Source: Buchnera aphidicola (Diuraphis noxia) (GTDB taxonomy: Bacteria; Pseudomonadota; Gammaproteobacteria; Enterobacterales; Enterobacteriaceae). From it: a stretch of 64,000 bases of DNA. This document shows positions 1-9,695 of this stretch, in pieces. The notes below the pieces were generated by a model, which saw only the letters and a program-made list of their open reading frames with translations, was not told the origin of the DNA and did no database searches. The stretch spans positions 496,001 to 560,000 of the forward strand of contig NZ_CP013259.1 of NCBI RefSeq assembly GCF_001700895.1. Direction: 5' to 3'. The translations under genes and the position numbers were made by a program. Within the stretch, counting starts at the first letter, position 1; the number at the start of each line of letters is the position of its first letter.

Positions 1-282
1 AAAGAATTAATTTTATTAACAAAATCAGGTGCATCATGGTTAGACGCAGTTTATAATATAAAGAAAAATATCATTCAACATGATGATAATACAAAACTTA
101 TAGGATACAAAAAATTGTTTAAAACTTGGATTGGAAATAATTATATTAAAGGTGAAAAAGAAGATTTATATATTAAAAAAACAATCACACAATTAGATTT
201 AAGTAATGTAGAAAAAATTTGCAAAACAGCTAAAAAATGGATAATGCCATTATTAAGAAATAAAAAAATATATGAAAAATGA
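1..282 (+). CDS. recC: Exodeoxyribonuclease V gamma subunit, C-terminal end (partial)
   Basis: The frame is open from base 1 and ends in TGA at 280-282, giving the last 93 residues of RecC. RecC forms the scaffold of the RecBCD helicase-nuclease and scans the unwound strand for Chi. The residues near the start (SGASWLDAVYN) and the end (WIMPLLRN) match the RecC C-terminus I recall from E. coli (SWLDA, FLLPLFRF). The stop overlaps the recB start by 11 bases, so the two are translationally coupled. ptrA, which lies between recC and recB in E. coli, is absent. The 5' part of the gene lies outside the window. Confidence 0.9.
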   Translation, partial: KELILLTKSGASWLDAVYNIKKNIIQHDDNTKLIGYKKLFKTWIGNNYIKGEKEDLYIKKTITQLDLSNVEKICKTAKKWIMPLLRNKKIYEK

Positions 283-3200
283 TAATTTGAAAAAACTAAA
301 TCTTTTTAAGATACCACTGAACGGTATAAATTTAATAGAAGCTTCAGCTGGAACCGGAAAAACATTTACCATTGTATTATTGTATTTACGTTTATTATTA
401 GGTATAGGAAACGATAAAAATCCAATTAAAAAACTTCTAATACATGAAATATTAGTAGTTACTTTTACTAATGCTGCGAAAGAAGAATTATATTTACGCA
501 TTAAAACTGCAATTCAAAATTTATATTTAATTTGTACAAAAAAAATCAAACAACCATCTTTTTTAAAGGTCTTTTTAAAAAAAATAAAAAATTTAGAAGA
601 AGCAATTAATATTTTAGAAGAAGCGCAAAAAAACATAAATAATATATCTATATATACAATACATGGATTTTGTAAAAAAATATTACAATTATATACTTTC
701 GATTTTAATTCTGTTTTTAAAGAAAAAATTATCGAAAATGAAGAAAAGTTATATTTACAAGCCACACAAGATTTTTGGAGAAATTATTTCTATAAATTAC
801 CAAAAGATATGATAAAAATCATATATAAATATTATAAAGATCCAAAACAGTTATTAAAGGAAGTGAAACCACTGTTATATATAAAATCAATAAAATTCCA
901 AAAAAAAAATTTTAACAATGAAACATTGCTTGTATATCACAAAAGAAATATATATAAAATAAATTGTTTTAAAAAAATATGGTTAACTTATTATTCAACG
1001 ATATTAAATACAATTAAAACGTTAAAAATAAACAAAAAGATATATAATCAATCTAATATTAGTAGATGGGTAAAAGATATTACACAATGGTCAAAAAATG
1101 ATACTAAAGATTATATCTTACCAAATGCACTAAAATATTTTACAAAAGAATATCTACAAAACAACATAACAACTGAAACAAAAATGCAACATATTTTTTT
1201 TGACAAAATTGAAAAAATATTAAAAAAAAAATTCTCATTAAAAAATATTATTATTTTTTACGCTATAAAAACAATTCCTATAATTTTATCTAAAGAAAAA
1301 AACAAACAATCATTATTAGGATTTAATGATCTATTAAGTATTCTTTTAAAGAATATACAAAAAGAAAAATATTTAAAAAATCTAATTAGCAAAAAATATC
1401 CTGTAACATTTATTGATGAATTTCAAGATACGAATATTGAACAATATAAAATATTTGATTTAATATATAAAAACACAAAAAAAACTGCATTATTTTTAAT
1501 AGGAGACCCCAAACAAGCGATATACAGTTTTAGAGGCGCTGATATTTTTTCATATTTATACGTTCAAAAAAAAGTAAAAAAACACTATTATTTAGACACC
1601 AATTGGCGTTCTTCTATTAAAATGTGTAATAGTATTAATTATTTATTTTTTCAAAATAAAAATCCATTTATCTTCAAAGATATTTTATTTAAACCTGTTT
1701 TGCCTTGTTGTAAAAATTCAAAAATGGATTTTCAAATTAAAAAAATTTCTCAATCTTCACTTAGCTTTTTTATGCCACAAGAAAAAACAATTAATATAGA
1801 AGATTACCAAATATGGATAGCAAAACAATGCGCAAACGAAATTAGTTATTGGTTAAATGGCGCAAAAAACGACAAAGTGAAAATTATCACTAAAAAAGGC
1901 GAACAAACTCTAAAATCTAGTGATATTGCTATATTAATTAGAAACGAACAAGAAGCTCATATTATTCAAGAGGAATTAAAAAAACTAAACATACTTTCTT
2001 TTTATTCTTCTAGTAAGAAGAGCATATTTCACACTTCTGAAGCTCAAGAATTGCTATGGATTTTAGAATCTATTTTAGAACCTACTAATAAAAAACTTTT
2101 AGAACAATCTATCGCAACAAATATTTTAAATACAATATTTTTTGAAATTAAAACACAAGAAACAATTAAACATTCATATCAAATAATAGAAAAATTGTAT
2201 AAATATAAAAATATTTGGAACACAAAAAATATTTTTCATATGATCAAAACTATAATACTAGATTATCAAAAATGTTTAAATGATTCTAAAGTAGAAGTCA
2301 AATATCAAAACAATTTAAATGTTTTACATATTGCAGAATTATTATTAGAAAAATTTAAATTTTTTTATAAAAAAAAATATTTAATAACATGGTTAGAAAA
2401 AAAAATAAATAATAAAAAACTCCCATCATATAGTGAATGTATTAAAAATTTTGATGAATCCCAATCAGTGAAAATTATTACGATACATAAATCCAAAGGA
2501 TTAGAATATCCAATTGTATGGATACCTTTTAGTATAAATTTTAATAAATCAAAACTACCTTTATATCATAATAAAAAAAATTTCAAAATATTTTTTGATA
2601 TAGATAAAAATAATACTTCTTTAAAAAAAGCTGATAAAGAAAGATTAGCAGAAGATATTCGTTTTTTATATGTTGCAATAACTAGATCGATTCTTCATTG
2701 TAGTATCGGTATAGCATGCTTAACAAAAAAAAGAAAAAAAAATACCAATAATAGTGATATTCATTTAAGCGCTTTAGGATATATTATTCAAAATGGAAAT
2801 CCTATGAATTATGAAAATTTAATGAGTCATCTAAATGAACTTAAAAAAAATAATATTATAGAAATTAAGCAAAAAACAATTAAATTTAAGTTATCTGAAG
2901 AAAAAAAACATTATTTTTACTCTATACCCTCACCGAAAATTTTAAATAGAAAAATAAATCATTCTTATGATATCACTAGTTTTACTACACTAATTCAAGA
3001 AAATAAGTCATTAGTTTATAATAACGATAAAATTATTGAAACACACTTTTCTAAAAAAAAGAAATTACAAAATTACAATTTAAATATACATAATTTTCCC
3101 AGTGGAAAAACATCTGGAATATTAATACATTATATATTAAAAAATTTAAATATTTTAAATAAAAGTCATTTAAATTGGTTCGTTAATATTTTAGATGAAT

Positions 3201-3778
3201 ATAATATATCTAAAAAATGGTCTAAAACCTTAATGTCTTGGATATATGATATTATCAATACCCCTTTAAGTAATCAAAAAATTATTTTATCACAGTTAAA
3301 AAAATTATATGTAGCAGAATTAGAATTTTTTTTACCTATTAAAAACATTTTATGTTCTGAAAAAATAAATAATATTATTAAATCTTTTGATTCTTTATCT
3401 GTTTTCACTCCGAAAATATTTTTTAATCCTGTTTCTGAGATATTAAAAGGATGTATTGATTTAATGTTTTTTTGGGATAATAAATACTATATAATCGATT
3501 ATAAATCTAATTGGTTAGGATCAAATAACAGATATTATTCTGATCAATGTATTAAAAAAGAAATGATCAAAAAAAGATATGATTTACAATATCAAATATA
3601 TACTATTGCAATCAACAAATATTTAGAAACAAGAATAAAGAACTATGATTATAAAAATCATTTTGGTGGTGTTTTTTATATTTTCTTACGAGGAATCAAC
3701 AATCAAAAAAACAACGGTGTGTTTTATACACTACCAAATTATTCATTAGTAAAAAATTTAACAGATTTAATCTCATAG
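272..3778 (+). CDS. recB: Exodeoxyribonuclease V beta subunit RecB
   Basis: RecB is the 3'-5' helicase and the only nuclease of RecBCD, acting on double-strand DNA ends. At 1168 residues it is about full length (E. coli about 1180). A Walker A motif ASAGTGKT lies at residues 24-31, the UvrD/Rep helicase motif IDEFQDT near 380, and the helicase motif TIHKSKGLEYP near 735. The C-terminal nuclease motif IIDYKSNWLG near 1074 keeps the catalytic Asp and Lys, and is followed by YDLQYQ. It lies in the recC-recB-recD run. Runs of ten A occur at 900-909 and 1222-1231, yet the frame is intact. Both helicase and nuclease appear functional. Confidence 0.96.
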   Translation: MKNDNLKKLNLFKIPLNGINLIEASAGTGKTFTIVLLYLRLLLGIGNDKNPIKKLLIHEILVVTFTNAAKEELYLRIKTAIQNLYLICTKKIKQPSFLKVFLKKIKNLEEAINILEEAQKNINNISIYTIHGFCKKILQLYTFDFNSVFKEKIIENEEKLYLQATQDFWRNYFYKLPKDMIKIIYKYYKDPKQLLKEVKPLLYIKSIKFQKKNFNNETLLVYHKRNIYKINCFKKIWLTYYSTILNTIKTLKINKKIYNQSNISRWVKDITQWSKNDTKDYILPNALKYFTKEYLQNNITTETKMQHIFFDKIEKILKKKFSLKNIIIFYAIKTIPIILSKEKNKQSLLGFNDLLSILLKNIQKEKYLKNLISKKYPVTFIDEFQDTNIEQYKIFDLIYKNTKKTALFLIGDPKQAIYSFRGADIFSYLYVQKKVKKHYYLDTNWRSSIKMCNSINYLFFQNKNPFIFKDILFKPVLPCCKNSKMDFQIKKISQSSLSFFMPQEKTINIEDYQIWIAKQCANEISYWLNGAKNDKVKIITKKGEQTLKSSDIAILIRNEQEAHIIQEELKKLNILSFYSSSKKSIFHTSEAQELLWILESILEPTNKKLLEQSIATNILNTIFFEIKTQETIKHSYQIIEKLYKYKNIWNTKNIFHMIKTIILDYQKCLNDSKVEVKYQNNLNVLHIAELLLEKFKFFYKKKYLITWLEKKINNKKLPSYSECIKNFDESQSVKIITIHKSKGLEYPIVWIPFSINFNKSKLPLYHNKKNFKIFFDIDKNNTSLKKADKERLAEDIRFLYVAITRSILHCSIGIACLTKKRKKNTNNSDIHLSALGYIIQNGNPMNYENLMSHLNELKKNNIIEIKQKTIKFKLSEEKKHYFYSIPSPKILNRKINHSYDITSFTTLIQENKSLVYNNDKIIETHFSKKKKLQNYNLNIHNFPSGKTSGILIHYILKNLNILNKSHLNWFVNILDEYNISKKWSKTLMSWIYDIINTPLSNQKIILSQLKKLYVAELEFFLPIKNILCSEKINNIIKSFDSLSVFTPKIFFNPVSEILKGCIDLMFFWDNKYYIIDYKSNWLGSNNRYYSDQCIKKEMIKKRYDLQYQIYTIAINKYLETRIKNYDYKNHFGGVFYIFLRGINNQKNNGVFYTLPNYSLVKNLTDLIS

Positions 3779-3791
3779 AAAATCTAAAAAT

Positions 3792-5633
3792 ATGAAAATG
3801 TTTACGTTGCTGAAACAAGCTCTATCTAAAAAAATGATTCATCCTATTGATTTATATTTTGGAAATTTTGTTGCACAAAAAAGCAATATTTTTATGTTGA
3901 TAGCAACTTGTGTAAGCTATGAAAATAGAAATGGACATGTTTTCCTATCAATAGAATATTTTAAAAAAAATAGTTTTTCTTCTATTTTTGATAAAAAAAT
4001 ACTTAAAAAATGTTTCAATATTTTAGGAAAAGATGTGAACTGGAAAAAAGAAATATTGAAACATACAGCGATAAGTAATGGTTCTATTTTGACACCTTTA
4101 GTATTTTTTAAAAAAAAAATATATCTCTATAAAATGTGGAAAGCAGAAAGCAATATTTTAAAAATTTTACATAAAAGATATAATCCAAAAATCAACAAAG
4201 TAAAATGCGCTATCATATTAGAAAATTTATTTTTAAATAAAAAAGACAATATACAAAAAATAGCAGTGGCAATTAGCTTGATCAATAAAATAACATTTAT
4301 TATCGGTGGTCCTGGAACTGGGAAAACCACTATTATATTAAAAATAATTATTGCATCAATAAAAAATTCAAAAAATCCAATAAAAATTCAATTGTCTGCA
4401 CTTACTGGAAAAGCAACCACACATTTAAATGAAATATTAAAAAATAATATTTTTGATCTTTATTTGTCTGAAAAAGAAAAAATATCTTTACCCTACGAAG
4501 CTTTAACTATACATAGATTATTAGGAATTCAAAAAACATCTCAAAAAACATTCTTTAAAGAAAATAATTTATTAAATTTAGATATATTAATTATTGATGA
4601 AAGTTCAATGATAGATCTTTTAATGATGGAAAAAATATTTTATGCAGTATCAAAACATACCAAACTAATTTTTCTAGGTGATCACCATCAATTACCACCG
4701 ATAGAACCTGGATGTATATTCCAAAACATTTGTTACTATTCTAAGGATGGTTATAGTTTACAACATTTAACTAGAATTTCAAAACTGATACAATATAGAT
4801 GTTTAAAAAAACAAAATAAAAAAAAATCTAATTTTATAAGTGATAAGATATGTGTCTTAAAAAAGAATTATCGATTCAATAAAAATTCAGGGATGTATAT
4901 CTTATCAAATGCTATTTATAGTAAAAATATTAAAATAATCAAAAAATTGTTTAATAATTCTATAAATAATATTTTTTTTCATGAGACCAATTCTATTATA
5001 GAATATCATAACATGATCGAATATATTTCTTTAACCTATAAAAATTTTTGGGAAAAAATATATAATAAAAAAGAAATTAAAGAAATAATAAAAATTTTTC
5101 AAAATTATCAAGTATTATGCACCTTAAATGAAAGTATATTTGGTGTACAGATTTTAAATCAAAAAATAGAAGAAGCAATGTATAAAAACTATATGATAAA
5201 AAAATTCTATATTAATGAAAAAATATGGTATGTAGGAAAACCTATTATCATTACTCACAATAATACATATTTAAATTTATTTAATGGAAATATAGGAATT
5301 ACTAATATTAATAAAAAAGGTATTTTTCAAGTATCTTTCCTAAAAGAAAACGATAGAGTTTTAAATATTCCTATAAACGTTCTAAGAGATTATGATACAG
5401 CTTGGACAACAACAGTTCATAAAGCGCAAGGATCTGAATTTACTCATACATTTTTAGTATTACCAAATTTTGACTCACAAGTTCTAAATAAAGATATTTT
5501 ATATACTAGTATCACAAGAGCTCGAAATACATTACATATCTTCGCGACGAGAAAAGTTTTTTTAAAAACTGTTTTAAAAAACACAGATATATCTAATAGT
5601 TTAATAGACAGAATTAATGATTTTAAATCATGA
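3792..5633 (+). CDS. recD: Exodeoxyribonuclease V alpha subunit RecD
   Basis: RecD is the 5'-3' superfamily 1B helicase of RecBCD and licenses the destructive nuclease mode. The 613 residues compare with about 608 in E. coli. Walker A (GGPGTGKTT) lies near residues 172-180, Walker B (LIIDESSM) near 266, and the C-terminal helicase motif TTVHKAQGSE near 540, followed by YTSITRAR. The start ATG lies 13 bases after the recB stop, so this is one operon. A ten-A run sits at 4110-4119. Downstream lies a convergent argA fossil. All helicase motifs are present, so the product is probably active. Confidence 0.95.
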   Translation: MKMFTLLKQALSKKMIHPIDLYFGNFVAQKSNIFMLIATCVSYENRNGHVFLSIEYFKKNSFSSIFDKKILKKCFNILGKDVNWKKEILKHTAISNGSILTPLVFFKKKIYLYKMWKAESNILKILHKRYNPKINKVKCAIILENLFLNKKDNIQKIAVAISLINKITFIIGGPGTGKTTIILKIIIASIKNSKNPIKIQLSALTGKATTHLNEILKNNIFDLYLSEKEKISLPYEALTIHRLLGIQKTSQKTFFKENNLLNLDILIIDESSMIDLLMMEKIFYAVSKHTKLIFLGDHHQLPPIEPGCIFQNICYYSKDGYSLQHLTRISKLIQYRCLKKQNKKKSNFISDKICVLKKNYRFNKNSGMYILSNAIYSKNIKIIKKLFNNSINNIFFHETNSIIEYHNMIEYISLTYKNFWEKIYNKKEIKEIIKIFQNYQVLCTLNESIFGVQILNQKIEEAMYKNYMIKKFYINEKIWYVGKPIIITHNNTYLNLFNGNIGITNINKKGIFQVSFLKENDRVLNIPINVLRDYDTAWTTTVHKAQGSEFTHTFLVLPNFDSQVLNKDILYTSITRARNTLHIFATRKVFLKTVLKNTDISNSLIDRINDFKS

Positions 5634-5679
5634 TTTAAAAAAAATTATAAATATTTTTTTTAAAACATAATTGTTTAAA

Positions 5680-5870
5680 TATATGAATTATCAAAGATTT
5701 AGAATTTCTCTAATAATTATACATTTTTTTATTATAAGAGAATAATTGATAAACAATTTCTGATATATCAGTTAAAATACAACCTATTTTTTGCAATTAA
5801 TAAATCATTTTTTTAATTATGAATAAAAAATTTTTTTAGATCAATTGATATTTTTTCTAATTTTTATAAT
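5680..5870 (-). pseudogene. argA: argA remnant (N-acetylglutamate synthase), C-terminal part
   Basis: No intact gene is present. On the minus strand three stretches match, in order, the C-terminal acetyltransferase part of E. coli ArgA as I recall it. KLEKISIDLKK (about 5830-5863) resembles LLERIAAQAKQ. IY*LQKIG (about 5782-5808) resembles IHWFQERG, with a stop at the Trp. YNY*RNSK (about 5698-5721) resembles YNYQRRSK, with a stop (5710-5712) at the Gln. A frameshift separates the first stretch from the other two. In E. coli argA is convergent with recD, 3' end to 3' end, which is this exact position and strand. ArgA catalyses the first step of arginine synthesis. The remnant may extend further 5', towards 6250. 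Confidence 0.6.
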
Positions 5871-6250
5871 AAAGACAGTCTACAGTATCATGATACTCTT
5901 TTTCTAATTTTTGTCTAAACATACTAAATAAGCTATAAATTAAATGATAATCTAATTTCATTAAAAAAATTATTATATTTCATAGTTTTTCTAAAAAATC
6001 TTTACCGTACTGAATGTTAATATAAAGTAAACTATAAAAAACAAAAAATATGAATAATCTGTACGATTTTCGTGAGAATATTTTTTATTTTTTTTGAAAT
6101 CCCTATATTTTTTTAACATTTACAAAAATTAATATCAATGGAATTAGTATTAGTGGAATTTTGAAAAAAGAATAGAAATTTTTTTTAGGAAGGTTTATAA
6201 TAAATATAAAATCTTATTTCTGTCATAAAAATCTGTATATTCAAAAAATT
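5871..6250. other. AT-rich decayed spacer
   Basis: This 380-base stretch precedes the tRNA and contains no recognisable gene. It is where the 5' part of argA, and perhaps amiC, would lie by E. coli synteny. A 34-codon open stretch on the minus strand (about 5861-5965) has no recognised similarity and overlaps the fossil region. Eroded intergenic DNA is the simplest reading. Confidence 0.5.
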
Positions 6251-6327
<77 letters not shown>

Positions 6328-6339
6328 TTTACAGATAAA

Positions 6340-6368
6340 ATAATACACCTTTACAAAAAATAATACAA
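6340..6368 (-). promoter_or_regulatory. Sigma-70 promoter of tRNA-fMet
   Basis: Read on the minus strand, the -35 element is TTGTAT (6363-6368) and the -10 is TATTAT (6340-6345), separated by 17 bases. Transcription would begin a few bases before the tRNA 5' end at 6327. Spacing and element quality are good for this AT-rich genome. Confidence 0.65.
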
Positions 6369-6439
6369 GGTTTTTTTATAAAAAATCTTTTTTAAAATAA
6401 ATATTACTAAAAAAACAATATTTTATATATAATAAAAAA

Positions 6440-7507
6440 ATGAACAAAATATCTCAAATAATAATTTTAATTTCATTCTCTATTTTTATAATAGCATGCC
6501 AAAATAACAATACAAATCGAGGACAGCAATACAATCAAAAATTCACAAAAAATATTACAAAAATTGAAAAAATTCATATTACCAATAAAATTACTAATTC
6601 AGAATTATTTCTGAAACAAATTCAAGAAATTGAAAAATCATCTCCATCTTTATATCTAAAAAATAAGCCTCTTTATAATAGAATTATAAATTGGCTAAAA
6701 GAAAATTCTAAAATCAAAGAAATTGACAAATTTGGAATTAATATATTTCAAATGAAAGGTATAGATAATTACGGAAATGTTAAAATAACTGCATATTACA
6801 CTCCAGTAATTAACGCTAGAAAAATCAAACAAAATCAATTTAAATACCCAATATACTCTATGCCTCAAAATACAAAAAAAAATCAATTGTTACCAAAACG
6901 AAAAGATATATACGATGGCATTTTAGATAAAAAATATATTTTAGCTTATAGTGATTCTTTAATAAACAATTTTATTATGGAAATTCAAGGAAGTGCTTTT
7001 ATTAGTTATGGTGATAACAAACCATTAACTTTTTTTAGTTATGCAGGTAAAAATGGCCGGCCTTATAAAGCTATTGGACAAATTTTAATTAATCGTGGTG
7101 AAATAAGTAAAAAAAATATGTCAATGCAAGCTATTAAAGAATGGTGCAAAACACATACAAAACAAGAAGTAAAAAGTTTATTTGAAGAAAATACATCATT
7201 TGTATTTTTTAAAGAAACAAAACAAAATCAGGTATATGGTGCTAATGGTGTTCCATTAATCCCACAAACTTCAATAGCTGTAGATAATTCTATAGTTAAA
7301 AAAGGAAGTGTAATTTTATTAAAAATACCATTGTTAAATAAACAAGGTATTTTTATTAATGAATATGAAATGCACTTAGTTGTTGCATTAGATGTAGGCG
7401 GTGCTATTAAAGGTCAACATTTTGATTTATATGAAGGAATAGGAGAAAAAGCTGGTATATTAGCCGGATTTTATAATCATTATGGATATGCTTGGATATT
7501 AAAATAA
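6440..7507 (+). CDS. mltA: Membrane-bound lytic murein transglycosylase A
   Basis: MltA is an outer-membrane lipoprotein that cleaves the MurNAc-GlcNAc glycan bond to give 1,6-anhydromuropeptides. The N-terminus is a lipoprotein signal: a hydrophobic stretch then a lipobox ending at Cys20 (FIIAC). The C-terminal 3D domain keeps [13 protein letters not shown] near residues 317-329, which holds the catalytic Asp, followed by AGFYNHYG. The 355 residues compare with about 365 in E. coli. In E. coli mltA is near metZWV and amiC-argA-recD, so the order matches. It is one of few murein hydrolases expected in such a reduced genome. Confidence 0.93.
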   Translation: MNKISQIIILISFSIFIIACQNNNTNRGQQYNQKFTKNITKIEKIHITNKITNSELFLKQIQEIEKSSPSLYLKNKPLYNRIINWLKENSKIKEIDKFGINIFQMKGIDNYGNVKITAYYTPVINARKIKQNQFKYPIYSMPQNTKKNQLLPKRKDIYDGILDKKYILAYSDSLINNFIMEIQGSAFISYGDNKPLTFFSYAGKNGRPYKAIGQILINRGEISKKNMSMQAIKEWCKTHTKQEVKSLFEENTSFVFFKETKQNQVYGANGVPLIPQTSIAVDNSIVKKGSVILLKIPLLNKQGIFINEYEMHLVVALDVGGAIKGQHFDLYEGIGEKAGILAGFYNHYGYAWILK

Positions 7508-7559
7508 ACTATTAAATAAAACACACTAACTATCAACATCAATAAAAAGTAAATAGAAA

Positions 7560-8039
7560 ATGAATATAATTCAAGTAGGAATTACCACAAAAAATGCATC
7601 TATCGCTATAATTGTGTCACGATTTAATGAATTTATTAATAAAAATTTATTATCAGGAGCAGTAGATACACTAAAAAGAATAGGTCAAATTAACGAAGAA
7701 AATATTTTAATTATTTATGTTCCTGGAGCTTATGAAATACCTATTGTAGCAAATTATATTGCGCAAACTAAAAAATATGATTCTATCATTGTAATAGGTA
7801 CAATTATAAAAGGAGACACTGATCATTTTAAATATATTACTAGTGATACTAGTAGCAGTTTATTAAATATTAGTATTCAATCTCATATTCCTATAATATC
7901 AAGTATATTAACTATAAATAATGTTGAACAATCTATTGAAAGATCAGGGACAAAAATGGGAAATAAAGGTTCTCAGGCTGCTTTATCTGCTTTAGAAATG
8001 ATTAACGTTATGAAAAAATTAAAAAAATTAAAAATTTAA
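7560..8039 (+). CDS. ribH: 6,7-dimethyl-8-ribityllumazine synthase
   Basis: Lumazine synthase (also called ribE) condenses the ribityl-aminouracil with 3,4-dihydroxy-2-butanone 4-phosphate, the penultimate step to riboflavin. The 159 residues match the family length. The phosphate-binding region GTIIKGDTDHF (catalytic His near residue 90) and the C-terminal SGTKMGNKGSQAALSALEM are clear. In E. coli the order is nrdR-ribD-ribH-nusB; here ribH precedes the ribD pair, so a local rearrangement has occurred. Riboflavin supply is a known nutritional role of Buchnera. Confidence 0.96.
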   Translation: MNIIQVGITTKNASIAIIVSRFNEFINKNLLSGAVDTLKRIGQINEENILIIYVPGAYEIPIVANYIAQTKKYDSIIVIGTIIKGDTDHFKYITSDTSSSLLNISIQSHIPIISSILTINNVEQSIERSGTKMGNKGSQAALSALEMINVMKKLKKLKI

Positions 8040-8417
8040 TATTTTATAAAATTTTAAAAATTTAATTTTAAACCATGAGATAATCACACTTACTGTAAAA
8101 GCATTTTTAAAAAGTTGAGAATTTTAAAAAGAAAATTTTAATATAATTCAATAAATTATTGATTATAATAAGTTGATAAAAATTCAAAAGAATATTTTTA
8201 CAAATAAAATTAATATTTTAATCAAACAAGTTTTATTCTAAAGAATATTTCTTTAATCTATTTATAAATATAAATAAATTTCAGTTCTATTGTGCAAAAA
8301 TAATCAATTAAAAAAACAATCAATTTAAATAAATTAATTTCCTGAAAAATTCGTTAATAATTTTAAAAATTACGATAATTAAATTAAATTTTATATATAA
8401 AAAATTATAAATAATAT
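8040..8417. other. AT-rich gap between ribH and ribD1
   Basis: This 378-base part of the ribH-ribD1 gap has no ORF of note. Its total length with the following relic (about 520 bases) fits an nrdR gene of about 450 bases, which lies just upstream of ribD in E. coli. I found no convincing match to the NrdR zinc-finger end here. Confidence 0.45.
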
Positions 8418-8540
8418 GATACTATTTTAAAAAAAACAAACATAAAAAATTGCGTAGTATTTTAAAAAACTTTATATATATTGAAGAATATATTAGATGC
8501 ATTAAAAAATTTTTTAATATAGTATCTAAAAATAAAAAAG
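8418..8540 (+). pseudogene. nrdR: Possible nrdR remnant (C-terminal part)
   Basis: An open stretch with no start codon reads ILKKNKHKKLRSILKNF then IYIEEY. This resembles the NrdR end LKKLDKVAYIRF ASVYRSF EDIKEF, as I recall it for E. coli, with a deletion of about three residues. Position and strand are right: nrdR sits immediately upstream of ribD in E. coli. NrdR represses ribonucleotide reductase genes, and loss of regulators is typical of Buchnera. The match is short and Lys/Asn-rich sequence can mimic it, so the call is tentative. Confidence 0.4.
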
Positions 8541-8558
8541 AAAAATTTTGGTTAAAAC

Positions 8559-9002
8559 ATGAACGATATATTTTACATGAAAAGAGCAATAAAAATTAGT
8601 AAATTAGGTCAGTTTACTACTTTTCCTAATCCAAATGTAGGCTGTGTGATAGTAAAAAATAACAAAATTATTGGTGAAGGATGGCATGAAAAATCAGGAG
8701 AAAATCATGCAGAAATCAATGCATTAAAAATGGCTGGAGAAAAATCAAAAGGAGCTGATGCTTATATAACACTTGAACCATGTAATTATTTTGGAAAAAC
8801 ACCACCATGTTGCGAAGCAATATTAAAAGCAGGCATAAATCGTGTTATTATATCTAACGTAGATCCTAATCCTAAAGTTTCAGGAAATGGAATTTTATAT
8901 TTAAAACAAAATGGTATTCCTGTTGTGACAGGTTTATTATCAGAAGAATCCAAAAAATGTAATCAAGGATTTTTTAAAAGAATGAAAACTGGTTTACCAT
9001 GA
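8559..9002 (+). CDS. ribD1: Riboflavin deaminase half, RibD1
   Basis: This is the diaminohydroxyphosphoribosylaminopyrimidine deaminase domain of RibD. The zinc-site motif HAE is at residues 50-52, and PC..(8)..C has Cys75 and Cys84 (EPCNYFGKTPPC); the catalytic Glu is in HAE. The 147-residue product ends with a TGA at 9000-9002, just after FKRMKTGLP. In E. coli RibD the same place reads straight on into the reductase domain (PYIQLKLG). The codon following the stop continues in the same frame as ribD2. Deaminase motifs are intact, so the half-protein should be active. Confidence 0.93.
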   Translation: MNDIFYMKRAIKISKLGQFTTFPNPNVGCVIVKNNKIIGEGWHEKSGENHAEINALKMAGEKSKGADAYITLEPCNYFGKTPPCCEAILKAGINRVIISNVDPNPKVSGNGILYLKQNGIPVVTGLLSEESKKCNQGFFKRMKTGLP

Positions 9003-9020
9003 ATACAACTTAAACTAGCT

Positions 9021-9674
9021 ATGTCGATTGATGGTAGAATAGCAATGGAAAATGGTGAAAGCAAATGGATTACTTCAAAATATGCTCGTCAAGATGTGCA
9101 AAAATTTCGAGCAAAAAGTCCAGTAATTTTAAGTACTAGCGCTACTATATTAAAAGATGATTCTTTATTGAGCGTGCGTTATCAAGAATTTGATAAAAAA
9201 ACACTATCCATATTTCCTAAAAAAATATTTAAACACCCAATTAGAGTAATTATAGATAGTAAAAATCGTATTACACCATCATGTAAAATATTCAACACAA
9301 AAGGTAAAATTTGGCTAATGCGGTTAAAATTAGATGAAAATAAATGGCCTAAAAATACAAAACAAATCATAATAAAAGAACATGAAAAAAAAATAGATAT
9401 TTTATCTGTTTTGAAATTTTTAGGTCAATCAGAAATTAACAACGTATGGATAGAAGCGGGGAGTCGTTTATCTGGTTTTTTATTACATCAACATTTAATC
9501 GATGAATTAATCATATATATAGGACCTAAAATACTCGGACATAAAGCACAACCACTGTGTTGTTTTTATAATGAATTCAATTTAATTGATGCTCTTCAAT
9601 TTGAATTTAAAAATATTCAAACAATAGGTTCAGATATCAGATTGATACTACATCCTAAAAATAATTTTAAATAA
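9021..9674 (+). CDS. ribD2: Riboflavin reductase half, RibD2
   Basis: This is the 5-amino-6-(5-phosphoribosylamino)uracil reductase domain (RibD_C, DHFR-like, NADPH-using). The 217 residues begin [19 protein letters not shown], matching the start of the reductase half, and include [13 protein letters not shown]. The frame runs back in register to the ribD1 stop (IQLKLA lies between, 9003-9020). The ATG at 9021 is the first usable start. No strong ribosome-binding site precedes it, so translation probably depends on coupling to ribD1 termination. Separate RibD1 and RibD2 proteins are known for Buchnera. Confidence 0.93.
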   Translation: MSIDGRIAMENGESKWITSKYARQDVQKFRAKSPVILSTSATILKDDSLLSVRYQEFDKKTLSIFPKKIFKHPIRVIIDSKNRITPSCKIFNTKGKIWLMRLKLDENKWPKNTKQIIIKEHEKKIDILSVLKFLGQSEINNVWIEAGSRLSGFLLHQHLIDELIIYIGPKILGHKAQPLCCFYNEFNLIDALQFEFKNIQTIGSDIRLILHPKNNFK

Positions 9675-9695
9675 TAGTGAGGAGTATTATATTTT

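Noticed and set aside
5861..5965. 34-codon minus-strand ORF starting MKLDYHLIYS
   Set aside because: No recognised similarity, no ribosome-binding site, and it overlaps the argA fossil region; likely chance in AT-rich DNA.
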